Source: Pseudoscleropodium purum (lineage: Eukaryota; Streptophyta; Bryopsida; Hypnales; Brachytheciaceae). Taken from it: a DNA stretch of 64,000 nucleotides. Positions 33,500-45,760 of the stretch are shown here, in pieces. The stretch spans positions 33,666,001 through 33,730,000 of the forward strand of contig OZ017797.1 in the NCBI GenBank assembly GCA_963969395.1. The letters are read 5' to 3'. Every line of letters starts with the position of its first letter. Position 1 is the stretch's first letter. The position numbers and the translations under genes are program-made. The notes under the pieces were generated by a model, which saw only the letters and a list, made by a program, of their open reading frames with translations, had not been told where the DNA came from and ran no database searches.

Positions 33500-36192
33500 T
33501 CCTCAACGTAGCTTAATTGATGTGTCGGCAAGCTGTTGTGATGGCGATCATGACTTTCATCCTTCAGGTTTTGGAGGTTGTAAGCTTGACTGTACGAGGA
33601 TCACTTGGGAAGCTTAGATGTAAAGGTACGTTTCTTTGTCTCCTTCAGCGACGGAGGATTGAATATTTTCTGTGACAATTCAACTGAAAAAACCGTTTCT
33701 AAGTCCTCGAGGCTGGACATTGAAATGCCTGATCTGGCAGGTCGACTAGTATTAGTTGCTCTGTCAATCTGCCGAGCTGGCGAAGCAGGACAGAAAGAGC
33801 ATCCAAAAGCGACACTTTCTCTAGTCCCACTTCGACCAGTGATCGAATGACCAAAAAAGTGTCATGAGATGATTATTAGTGACCTTAAGAGAAATGCAAC
33901 CAAAGTAGTTTTGTAGTGTTTTGACACTCTCCTAATACTCTACAAATTTTTGAAGGTGAGAACATAGCGTAGTTTGTACATAACACTAGACTCACTTTCA
34001 TTAACCCCTAAAGGTTTTGGGCTATGTTTTCACCAAAAACGCTCTAAAACTGCCATTTCTAGTGCAAGTACCTAATTTTTGAAAAAAATCATTTTTGAAC
34101 ACAAGTAACCATAGGATCTTGTAGTAAACTATTTTGAGAAGATGTGGTAAAAATTTCAGAAATTTTCACCTTGTCAATTGCAAGATATTAATGTTTGAAT
34201 TCACAAAAATCCGGGCAGCTACACTTCACAAGGTCACTTTTGCATGAAAAAATGTCCAAAATGGTTGTTATACTTTAGATTCACTCTTCAAAGAAAGTTG
34301 GCTACATGCTTGAAATTTTTTAGATCATTTGGAATTGTACAACATATAGGAAAAAATAGTAAGTAGAATGAAGTAGAAAATGATTCAAAATACAAAGTTG
34401 TTAATAATTTCTTTATGGAATTGAAAAATGTCAATCCCAATGGTTGCAATGTTGTAATAAACAATGTACACCTATTTTATTTTATTTTATTTCAAAAATA
34501 TTTAAAATTGAGTAAAATAAAGGGCTTCAAAGTTTATTTTAGAGTAGAGATTTCATAATTATCTACAAACTAAACCAAACTAAAATTCCTCAAAATTTTT
34601 TATTAACCCATCCAAATGGAATGATTCAAATCTTTCCATATAGATATAAATCTAAATAATCGGTTTCAAATTTTCATTTTTGAAGAAATTCTTTTTGCTG
34701 CTTAGGTTGCCTGTGGAGTGCTAAAAATTCCATTTCATACAATAACTTTTTATCCATGTAGTCAAAATTTATAAAAATTGTTGGGCCTCTAAGCTACTCT
34801 TTAGGAAAATATTGTGTGAAAATTTCAAAGAAAAAAAATAAAAACTCTATCTGTAGTGAACTACCCAAAATCGCTATGTTGCCAAAAAATGGGGTTCAGG
34901 GCTTTAAGGGATAAACATCCTTGAAACATGGAGGGAGTCAATCCATTTTTGCTCACTTAAGCAAATGAGCATATCTGGAGCGTAGGTATATTGGGTGGAA
35001 GAAAATTCCTTGTGTGCAAAAGTAGATTTCAAGAAGATTCTAGAATTTTTCAAAAGATTTATTTTTTAGAACAAAATTACCATGAATTTTCTACCCAAAG
35101 ATTTTTTTTGCTCTATACTAATTTATCATATAGGTCATCCTATTTCTACTGAAGGACTAGTTGCCGAATCAAGAATCATATAGCCCAATTATAATGTACC
35201 ATTCCTAATCACTTATTTGGTACCTACATGGAAATACACCACTTTATACTTCCAAAATGGAACACAATTAGGAATGGGTTGGCTCTTAGAAATATCTCAA
35301 GTTTCATTGGTTGCTTCAAAAACTCTTCACAAGTCATTTGTTGCTTTTGGAAATTGTGATGGTTTTGAGTCATTCAAGTCAATTTTTTAGATGTTGGATT
35401 ATGGACAATGTCACAATTGGTGAACTTACATTAGTGTTGTTGATGGCATTGTAAATCTTTGTCCATGTTGAGCAAAGTTGGTTTTGACTCCAAACAACTT
35501 AAACATTCATATTTGGAATGATGAATATAATGTTGTAGGCCAATATTTTTTCCAATTGGATACCTTCTCATTTATCCTAAATAATTTTTAAATATGACCT
35601 TTTTTTATAACCAATTCAAGATGAGTTTGAGGAAAATAATATTTTCATTCAAAGATGTAGCCAAAAATGTATAAAAATTCAAGAATGAATTTAGGCATTG
35701 AATAATTAAGCTCTTTGGATATATTCACTTTAAAGAGAGATATCTTACTTATTGAGAAGGACAAAATAAATTCAAGAAGTTCAAGGGAACAAAATAAAAT
35801 AGGTATTCTCCTTTCCATTTTAAATCTTTTAGAATATAGTAAGGATTGGTTTTCTATCTCAAGGTTAAAAATATTTGTTTTGTGTGAATGTGCCTTTGAT
35901 GACAAACTTTAGTTGCATGGGAAAATATTATGCCCTTAGTGAATTTAGCCATTAAAAGTTCATGAATATTGAGAGTAAATCCAATCTATATTACATATTA
36001 CTTAAGACCATAAATTTTTTTCATTGTGAATTTTGTGAAAATAAAAGATTCATTTAATTTTTATAGCAAAAGATGAAAATAAATTGGTAAATCTCATCAC
36101 CAAAAAACAATTAGCAAATTGCAATGAAAAATTGTGGAAAAAAACTCAAATAATTATTATGGTTTTTCCAAACTTTGAACATGCTTTGCTAC
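33500..36192. other. AT-rich spacer, possible degenerate element
   Basis: A possible element spans about 34003-34910: it starts TTAACCCCTAAAG and ends with an imperfect inverse (CTTTAAGGGATAA). Similar TTAACCCCTAA starts occur at 9313 and 49051. No coding region is supported. Confidence 0.35.
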
Positions 36193-36194
36193 TA

Positions 36195-36356
36195 AGGTAA
36201 AGTACCCTATTACTGAACAAAATGGAAGCAAGCTCATTGTATGCAAAATTGTAATGGTGGTGTACAATTGAGAACTTGATTGTACACCACTACCATTACA
36301 ATTTTGTCCATGATGGGCTTGCTACCGTTTTGTTCATAATGGTGGGTAATTTACCT
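36195..36356. mobile_element. Foldback MITE, 162 bp, TA-flanked
   Basis: Nearly the whole element folds back on itself. The left AGGTAAAGTACCC pairs with the right GGGTAATTTACCT, and inner blocks such as GCAAAATTGTAATGGT and GGTGTACAAT pair with inverted partners. TA lies outside both ends (36193-36194 and 36357-36358). No coding capacity. The AGGTA start is shared with 1794-2095 and 62238-62616. Confidence 0.8.
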
Positions 36357-36358
36357 TA

Positions 36359-36559
36359 AATGGCCTTGAAGTAAAATTATCACTACCAATATGAATCACA
36401 CTAAAAATATCTTCATATTATTCTTAGACAATTTTTATATATCTTTAAGGCCAGAATATTTAATTAAGAAAATTGTTGCAAATTTTGATTATTTTAATAA
36501 AATTGGTATAAAAATGATATATTTTAATTTTATAAAATATAATATGTAAAAAAAATTTG

Positions 36560-36596
<37 letters not shown>

Positions 36597-39500
36597 TATA
36601 TTGATTGTATTGATTACATAAATAAGAATAATCTTTTGAAGTTTGAAGAAATTAGAAGGAAGACTTACTTGACAAGGTCAACAAACTTTGACTCTATTTG
36701 GAATAAAATCTTTGAATTACATAGATTTTTGTGTGATGATTCTAAACTCTAGATGTTTTTTAAGTCCTTCTATGTAATGTTCAAATTTTGAAATTATGTT
36801 TTTTGATAGCAACAATTCATGGAACTTTCAAAATCCTTCAACTTTTTTAAATGGGATAAAAAATAATTTTATCACGTTTCATTTCCATAATTTTGATCAA
36901 ATACAAAAATGAATATTTTTGAAAGCAACAACAATTGAGTTGAATGATGTACATCCAAATTTGATGCATGGATTTTTATGGGATAAAGCTTACCAATAAT
37001 CAATCTTTTGAAGTGCTCTATCTTTTTCTTTGATTGGAACATGTGTGAACAAAATCAATTTCAATCTCTTGCCTTCACATTGTTGAATGGTTATGATCAA
37101 CGAAATTTTTCTTTAACGAAAATTTTCCCCCAAAGCATTCAACCTTTTTCTATTGACTATGTAAGAATTGGGTGAAGAAAATAAATGAAACTACCAAATC
37201 TTTCTTTAAAAAATCTTAGATTTATAAACAAGTAGATGAAAGTGACTAAATTGGGTGCATCAAGAATAAGATCATTGTCTCAAGTTCGATGCACAAGTTT
37301 GAAGCAAGATAGCAGGGGCTACATTTACTTATCGATTGTTCATGTAAAGAATGATGATATCCTCATCCACTTTCTCATCCATTTCTAATCCATTTTTATG
37401 AACTAAATTTGGATAAATACAAAATATTCAAACAAGATAGGCTCTAGGTTTGTAAATTTTTAACAAAACCTTTTGAAATTGACCTTTACTAAAGATGAGT
37501 CAAGCAAAATAGATGTAAAAAGACAAAGCCTATTGCCATTACCAACCAGGAACCCATATCCAACATGTAGGGTGCACCTATTTCCAATTAAGGTTGGAAC
37601 AAAAGCTTAGAATGTTTTTTTTTTCCTTTTCAAAGTTGGGACTAATCAAATCATGAAACATGTCCCAAAGTAATGAGCAAAAAAGAGTTCTTGAATGATC
37701 AAAATTGGAAAATTTTACGTATTAGTTATAGATGTGAACTAGTTACCAACTTTCAAAATTCATAGTAATTTTGATTCAAAACATAAAATTACCAAAAAAA
37801 AATTGCAATCACCATGATTTCTATCTTCCAACATGGTAGAAAATTTTGACTATTCCAAAACATGTGGAATTGCTAAAGTGGTGGACCATAGGTGGCTCTA
37901 CCATACCAAAACAATCAATAACAAAGTATCCAATTATTAAATGAATTGATACATTCTTTGCTTCTACAAGAACATTGAATGTCATTCATTAGACACTTTG
38001 AGTCCTCTAAAGCTTATGAGGATGAAATGCATTTTAAATCTAACAATGTTTGCCTTTGAACAACAATCAACAACCCAACTTCTTTGTGATGCTTCTAAGT
38101 TACACCACATAAATCAACTTCATAAATTTGAAAATGTGAAAAATAATGTAGAAATATGGTCAATATTATCATTCAAAGATTACATTCAAAGACACATTCA
38201 AGCAAAAAAAATGAAGAAATTGATGAAAATATCAAGGGTTAAATTGACGAAAGTATCAAGGTCAACACTGATAGAGTCCACCAACAAGCAACACCAATGA
38301 ACATGGAGATATGTTTTGAAATGAGGTAGTGTTTATTCATATCCCATGTAATTAACTTTTGCCCTCTCATCAATCCAAGTCCCAACCTATGAAGGAGAAG
38401 AATTGTAATGAAAAAACTACGCAACATAGAAATCATATGCAACTCCTCATATCCTACTCCAAAAATGCTACAAAGGCAGATATTTCTTTAGTGTATCTGT
38501 CTGTATCCATACCCATCCCAACTCAATGCAAAACAAGCTGCTACGCTACAATAGGCTTTGTCCTTGTAACACTCACTCGCTTTTCAAGCAAGGTAGCTAC
38601 TCAACTTCTTCAAGGAAGCTTCTGTCGATGCAAAGCCTCCTCCCCTTCAGTCGAAAGCCATAAGTATAAAGAACTAATTAAGGCGTGACTTGCAAAGCGC
38701 GCACTACTCCGGCGGTGCCACTCACACTCTACAATAAAATACAGGCCACCGCTTCAATTCAATTCTGTCAAGGCTATGATGTTTAGTGTTACACTAAAAT
38801 GGGCAAAAAGGATCATGTCATTGCCGACTGACATTGATCAAAGGCGAATGAAATGAAATCAGGTTTAATTCTTGATCTGAAGACAAGCTGATTCTTCCAA
38901 GGAGGTTTAACACCTCAGGATCGGAGTGGAATATATTCTTCATGCCCCGGACGAGACGCCAATTAAGTCGGACCAAGAAAAAATTAAACAAACTCATTGA
39001 TCCAAAGTACGTACGTAAACGGATGAACGGATGAGACCGAAGACTGTCAAATTCAAACCGGCGTCCTTCTTCCAGCTGGCTTTGACAGAGTGGTGTCAAA
39101 ATCTATGCCTCGGAGGACTGAATTGCACAGGAATGCAAACTTGCAGTGCAGATCTTAGAATGTGTGCATCTGCCAAGCGGTACCTGAACATAGTCACACA
39201 CATTGTTAGAGAAGCACGCACCCATGGGAGCTAGTCAAGAATCTTGACAACACAAATAAACACAAAAAAAAAACATGTTTTTGCAGTTAATAGAATCCAT
39301 AACCTCAGTAATAAGTAAATATCTATCATCTTCTTAACAAACGCCATTCCTAAAGATTAGGAATAAGCCTATCATGCTCTTACTCGGTGATTATGTTCAC
39401 ACTGTTACTTTTAAATCATTAGTTTACTAGTTTGAGCAAGTGTGTTCTTATTGCAAGGAGGGTTTTTTCAGCAGGTGTCGAGTCAAAATGCTTTTCAAGA

Positions 39501-40218
39501 AAACTTGCTGCTATATCCTAATCGTTGTTTTTTTCCCAATAAATGCGAGGAAGACTTAAAATAGCTCGGCCAGTAAATGCCAACGTGATTGATTACGTCT
39601 CTAAATCTAGGATTGGCCTCTCTAGACCTAGGTTTTTTTTGTCGTTTTTTTGAAGCAAGAGGGCAATCCCACTGCGTAAGATTAATAAGGATAAAATACA
39701 ACCCGGAAGGGACAGGACAAGCCAAGGCCGAACCTTTCCCCATTCCCATATCGATCTAGACCTGAGTTTAAATAGGATGTCTCAGATCCATTCGGGATGA
39801 TGTATAAATTAAGGGGCAGTCAATCTGCATGGCTGCATGTAGATCGAATTATCTCAGTCTTAAATATGTATGCATTACTTAGACCGTAAAGTTAACCTAA
39901 ACAACTGCATATTAATCTCTTAATCTCAACATACAGCGTCTTTCTTGCAATGAACTCTGATTCAAAATTCCCCCCGAAAAATCTCGACGTACAGCACAAA
40001 TTGCAATAGAGTATACATAATGAGTAAATAAGAACAGTTAATGTGGTTCGACACGATCAGCCCATCGTTTACAGAGGGAACTCAAGTTTTTAAGTGTCAG
40101 AAACTGGATAGCTGGGAACATACAAACAAAGCTAACCTCCCCTAATTTCGAGAGAGTGCCCCTACTCTCAAAGCTAGGAACTAATTGGAGAATCAGGTCC
40201 CTACGATTGTGCTACTCA
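36359..40218. other. AT-rich to mixed spacer, no gene seen
   Basis: 36555-36592 is an (AT)n tract. Around 38.5-39.2 kb composition is more balanced, but no domain or credible splice structure was recognised in the short frames there. Confidence 0.4.
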
Positions 40219-40265
40219 AATTGTGCTCTCACGCTACTCAATTTGAGTAGCATGAGAGCACAATT
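40219..40265. other. 23-bp-arm palindrome
   Basis: The arms at 40219-40241 and 40243-40265 are inverted copies with one mismatch and a single central base; each contains AATTGTGCTCTCA. The palindrome lies about 150 bp past the stop of the unrecognised gene at 40411, so it may be in its 3' UTR. It could extrude as a cruciform or form a very stable RNA stem. Confidence 0.75.
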
Positions 40266-40410
40266 CCTCTACTTTGATGAAACAAAATTTGGAGATGCTG
40301 TCTCAAGGTTTGACGAAGCGCGTCTATCTACTATACGGAAGCATTTCGTGTGAAGCCGAAGTCGTACCTTGATTTCAAAAGCTGGTATTGATCGATCATC
40401 GATGAGTTCT

Positions 40411-43400
40411 TCATGGATCCATAAAGATGTCGAGGTTCTCCAAACCAACGCCATCCGGGTCCTCAACAGATTGCCACTCTGCAAATGGGACGATTCCGCC
40501 TGCCAGGCCCATTGAGAAGCCAGGAACTTGGAAAGTCACAATTGAGGTGGAAGGCAGTAACAAGTCTACTGGTCGACGTTGGACCTGCTGAGGATCAGCA
40601 TCATGCTGGGGCTCTTCTGGGAGCGCCATGAGCATCATGCACTTGTAATATCCAAGGCCAGAAGAGATGTCAACTTGCCCCGGCGTGTCTTCAAACAATC
40701 TTGGCTCTCGCTGTAAACCATCAAACTATTATTAAGTCAAACATTCATCGGAAATCAGGAAACACTGAACAAAAAAATAACTTAGCGTTATGCCAATTAA
40801 TAGAACACCGTACCAACTTGTGAAGGTGACTAAAGTTAATTCAATTGCAATTTCTGAGGTACATATGTCACTTTTAGATTAGTAATATCGAAGTAAAAAG
40901 ACCAAGCTGTTCTTCATGATGATTCGCTTTGAATTATTCACCGGATTCGTATTGTTTCCTCGCCACCTCTCTACAAACTACGTACTAAGTAATTCAGTAT
41001 TGAGGAGGGTTACAGGATATAGTACACATATACCGACGACGAAGTAGCTACTATAACCTTTAACTCTTCTCTTGAATTGCATTGTCTTTCACATTATGTT
41101 TTTATACATCTCCAATACAGGAACGACCACTTAAATAGGAGTGCGAGGCACCTACCCACCAAGTTCTAGAGGAAGACAGATGTTACGGACATGAAAGCAA
41201 AGTTTCTAAATTACGAGTTACACTTGGTTTGGTTCATAGCAAATCAGAAACTGCAGTATAATATACAAAAGACATTTAGATTATGAGTTAACAAAGCTAC
41301 AAGGATTACAACATGGAGAATACAACGAGTTGTATATCCGTGTGTAGCAAGGTAAAATATATTACATGGCGCCAATATAAATGGTTGTCGGATTCGTTCA
41401 TGGGTGTTACGGCTAGGGTCCTTATCGACATGAGCACCGCCTCGGGCACATCCGATGTGTCTTCATCCGTTGTGTCTCCAGCCTCGTCATGTTCACTGCT
41501 ACTGCCGCTCGACACACTGCAAATAAAGCTTTCAGGTTAGAAATACAGAACCAAACTTATAAACCCAGTGAAATTATTTAAAGAGGTGTCGCTAGAAGGT
41601 CTCTCGATCCTTGATTACAGCACCCTTGTCACACATTCAAACTATGCCATATAAATTACTCCGAAAGCCTGGAGCAGTACTCAAGAGTCTCAGATTCAAG
41701 TGGTCAGGACGGGGTCCAGGTACGTGTAAATTGATTTTTATCCTAAATGTCACTCACATTTTTCATTAAATATCATATTAAAAAAAAAAATAAGACTTGT
41801 CGATACAAATATTTATTCACAACTAGGTTATTGGAAGAAAACCAGGGTATAACGCATGACTCTGTGGTTAAGGTGCTAGGGCGAATTTGCTAATGCGTAG
41901 AGAAGTGGCCTTGAAAGGTGACGAGAGACTAGGATTGCATATAATAAATTTTCCTGACATTTTCACAGTATCACACATCGAAGTTCGACTGATGACCAGC
42001 TAATTTAAAAGCACAAAATTAAACGGTCCCCATATTTATACCCAAATCAAGGTCGCAATCATAGTGGCATTACCAGAAATCACAATAGACATGGATGTGA
42101 AATGAAGTACTGTTTCGGAAGGAAGCACATGATGCGGCAGTATGAAACGCCAATAACGCACCTAGCGTAGGAAGAAATACAAATATACTACTCTGCACCC
42201 ACATGAATGACCAGCAAGGAATGGGTTCCAATTTTAAGCTACCACCCTTAGGAATCAAGATCTACATTGAGAATCAGAATAGTAATCTATCCTAATTCTC
42301 ACAAAATAAGTTGATATATAAACAGAATGAACTGCGTTTGCAAAAATACAAAACATGGGGCTTGAAATAAAATAATTCAAGCAAAGATCTCTCTGACAAT
42401 CTGAAATGCGAGAAAACTTTAGGCCCGTGATTTCCGCACATTGCAATAAAATACATGACTGTTCGACTCCATCCAAGCTTCCACTATTCTGCTGTAGAAT
42501 GTTATGTCTGCTATGAGTTTTTCCGACTCAAAAAAATACGAAAGGAGCCGAAATCATTCGTTACCACAAGTTGTTTCGCGGGTTTTCAAGCAGATAACTG
42601 TGATTTATCCTGACCATTAGTGCGTGCGACACTAATGTTCCAAAGTCACACTATATTAAGTTAGTGCAGGCTGAAATATCACAGACTGTACTGTACTGAT
42701 TTTCAGAAAAGATAAAAAAATTTAGTGACCCTAACTTTGCGATTGACTAATTTTGCGGCCTCACTAATAGGATATATCGGTGTACAGTTCGTGGTCAAGC
42801 GTAACCCTACACCGTTAAATCAGCTGCATTGCGAGTCCTGGTCTCTACGAGTCAATCTTCACCGAAGATTACGCCAACAGGTTGCAACCAAGAGAAATAA
42901 GGGTCATTTCAAATACCTGACACTCTATCCTCGCACTCAAATAACGAAACATGAAAACCAAAGGACCTTTAACACTTGTCATGTCCATCAAGCATCTATA
43001 GCATATAGAGGAGGTGCCATAGCTAGAATTAAGTTCGAACCAGTTCAAATTAATAGATTGTAAGCTAGTGGCCGATCGAGTAACTATTCTTTCTCTGGAA
43101 AGTATGAAAGATACGTTAAGGAGAAACAAGAGGATTCAGAGAACCAGAAGTCTAACCCCACTGATTTAGTGCGTGTGAAAGACAAATTTATATAGAAGAC
43201 ACACTATTTGTAAATAAATGTAATAAGTGCAGGCTGAAATATTTACTGTATTATACTAATTTCCACAAAATGAAATTAGTTGCTTGGCAGATCAAGTCAC
43301 TTGAATATTGTGCCCCCATTAATAAGGAAAATCAGGGCATTCTGCAGAAATGCTTTGCATTCTGTATCAAAGGCAGTTGGGGAACACTAGAAGAGCAAAA

Positions 43401-44383
43401 ACTTCCGTTCATTAGGCTGAGACCACCGTGCATTAAAAATCTGTTTGTTGGGAATCCGACAGCAATGCTCGCAGGGTAGTGCCAGGAATCGTTCAGAAAC
43501 AGTACGATAAAAAAAAATGCTGCACTCTCTGGCTAGTGGCTAAGGCCCAGCAAAGTGCTTTAACACAACTAGAAACTCGCAGATACGTCCCCAAATAGCT
43601 TACGAAGATCATTCGAGTCGAAGATACAAGCTTTGCTCTTAAACTAGCGCTGCATCTCACCCTCGATTGACATCCAACTTGACACAGCAGACGGAAAACT
43701 ATGATATACGCCACGGCTCGCTAAAATGCTTGCAGAAAGTCAAAAGCCCAGACCGCATAAGCCGCACTCCACATTAACCGATGGGCAAACGATTCAATCT
43801 GTGCCCAGTCAAGAAAACGATTTATGGAAAATACATGGATGTTAAGTTGGTCAATACTCGAAATCACGTCAAGGTTGTTTGTTAGCAGCAGGAATGTGAA
43901 GATATCTATAGCTCAGGGATAACGTTACACGACTGCTAGGAGGAAAATACTCAACGTCGACGATCGTCCACCAGTCCCTTCATCAAAGCAGTCTGTGTTA
44001 GTTGAATAAAATCAAACAGTCGTTTAATGAGCACCTTAATAGCATTATTGTTTTGTTGGAGTCTTGGATTGAAAGTTAGCAGAGCAATCTTACTTGTTGC
44101 ACATGTCCTGGGTTTCAGTAACCGTTGACGAGGACGAGGACGAGGAGGAGGGCGATGCGACGTTCATCAGCTCCTTGCCAGTGACGCCACTCACGTCAGT
44201 GTCGCCTTCCACCACCACGGCTTTGCCACTGTCATCTGAATCGCTTGCATAGCGTAATGGCGAACCTGCCCCGGGCAGCGGACGGATCCCATTGGGACCA
44301 AAGCAAATCGCATCGCCCTCGAACGATAATGCGCCAACGAATTTTATAGATTCCTGTATCCTGTCAAACGGCGGTTCCGGCAT
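40411..44383 (-). CDS. Unrecognised protein, 246 residues, acidic and Ser-rich
   Basis: Three exons (44094-44383, 41366-41516, 40411-40710) join in phase at canonical GT-AG sites. The protein begins MPEPPFDRIQESIKFVGAL. A serine run of nine (about residues 79-87) and an acidic middle (EHDEAGDTTDEDTSD) follow, and a longer unfamiliar C-terminal part ends LENLDIFMDP. No signal peptide, membrane segment or known domain was recognised. Acidic and Ser-rich composition suggests phosphorylation or a nuclear role, but that is only a guess. Exon 2 might instead end earlier, at a GTAACA donor, or run to a stop at 41306 giving a shorter protein. Introns are long (2577 and 655 bp). Conserved phases and splice signals are the main support. 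Confidence 0.55.
42618..43275. repeat. Diverged direct duplication in intron 1 of the unrecognised gene
   Basis: Blocks at about 42618-42722 and 43163-43275 share AGTGCGTG, ACACTA and GTGCAGGCTGAAATAT followed by ACTGTA and an A/T-rich tail, in the same order. This suggests an old duplication of about 105 bp within the intron. Confidence 0.45.
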
Positions 44384-44847
44384 TTTGGCGAGAGCTTAAT
44401 TCTGAAACCTGGTCCACAATAGCACCACGCTACACTTGAGTAAATTCACCAATAAGATCGTGAACGGCTACTCTCTCGCTCGCGCTACCTTCCTATTCCA
44501 AAAAACTCACATATCCAACTTTCGCGACCACAGAAACCCATTACACGTACAACGGACGCCTTACACACGGCCAAGTAGCAACCAAATTCTGTTCTAGGGG
44601 AAACCTCGCGACCAAAAAAGCACCTTCGCGAACGAATCATGCAGACTAGCTGACCTGCTAGATAAATTCCGAATGCATAAACATTCCACACTCCCACCTT
44701 CAATTCAAAATCACGTACGGCAGACCCACATACATTCTACTCCAACCGCGGACTTCCGCCAGAGAACCTGACAGCAGTACCAGAAACCTAAAACCTCTAC
44801 ATAGCTTGCAACAAGAACCCTCCCAATGGCATGGGGAGAGAACTTAC

Positions 44848-45160
44848 TGAAGTGAGGCCTTCCGTATATCCTGTGCACGCGAGCACCACCAACGAATGCT
44901 CCCCAGTGCACCTGTGCAGACTTCGGATAGTACTGCCAAGCTAAGTAGGGTCCAATTGCAATTCGATCGGACACCGCAGACTTCTTCACCGGCACAGACT
45001 GGGGATATGCGCGATCCAGGAGCTCGTCAACACAGAAAGCGCCCTAACGTTCCACATGGTGCGGCGATGGTGCAGGTACGGCGGGGTCCGATCAAGCTCC
45101 AGCGATGGAGCGAGAGACGAGGGCGAGAGGTGCCGGCGATGGCGATAGCGAGATAGGGAA
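44848..45160 (-). other. Probable 5' UTR exon of the unrecognised gene
   Basis: A GTAAGT donor on the minus strand at 44842-44847 pairs with a TTTCAG acceptor at 44402-44407, just before the ATG at 44383. The sequence upstream is GC-richer, as in plant leaders. It contains an open frame with AVSDRIAIGPYLAWQYY, but splicing puts that frame out of register with the MPEPP start. The frame may be an upstream ORF or chance. Confidence 0.4.
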
Positions 45161-45503
45161 GACGTCGAGCGTGAAAAACAAGCTCTTCTGCCAATGCACA
45201 CGAGCCACTGCCCACAGAAGCTGCAGGTGAGTCAGGCAGCGAGCGGAGCATACGCAGGCCGAGGACGCGCCAAGATACTACCTGAGCGGGCAGGGCAGGC
45301 TCCTTTAAGTCCTTTTCGATAAGGACAAAGAATTTTTACCCGGGGACCCCGCCCAGCCGACACAGTAAACATGAGTTTTCACGACACTAAAACTGTGTTT
45401 AGTGTCACCTACAATAACTGGGTTTTTCTCTCGATGAATATTTTTGTCGACCATGTGTATGTTTAAGGTAGAACTACCCATTACCACACAAATTTGCAAT
45501 CTA

Positions 45504-45760
45504 GCATTAGAAGAGTTTTGGGGGCTCCAGAAGCCTGTTTCGGACCTGTTCCCCCGCAGCTGTTCCCCGCAGCGAGGGGAAAGGCCCGCTGTCAAAAAAA
45601 AAATTCATAAAAATTTTTTTTTAGTCTCCAAATGCAAAAAAAATTGGTCAATAACGTGGCAAGGTCTCAGCCACATCAGACCACTGCACCGAACCTGTTT
45701 CCTGCATTCGCAAACTATGATAACTCGTAGGCATCCAAAGGCCCCAAAAATCTTCTAATG
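45504..45760 (+). mobile_element. MITE-like element, CATTAGA family
   Basis: The left end CATTAGAAGAGTTTTGGGGG and the right end, whose complement reads CATTAGAAGATTTTTGGGG, form terminal inverted repeats of about 30 bp with several mismatches. Inside are oligo-A runs and an ACGTGGCA...GCCACATC hairpin. The copy at 47636-47915 has the same plan and orientation. No coding capacity. Confidence 0.65.

Noticed and set aside
36193..36358. CRISPR-like or tandem array reading of the repeated words
   Set aside because: The words are inverted, not direct, and TA flanks show a foldback element.
41840..42000. tRNA-like look of a stretch with GTGGTTAAGGTGC
   Set aside because: No acceptor stem pairing or TTCGA-type T-loop could be assembled.
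44711..44995. Frame with AVSDRIAIGPYLAWQYY as an N-terminal part of the 246-residue protein
   Set aside because: The spliced junction puts it out of frame with the MPEPP start, so it was treated as leader.
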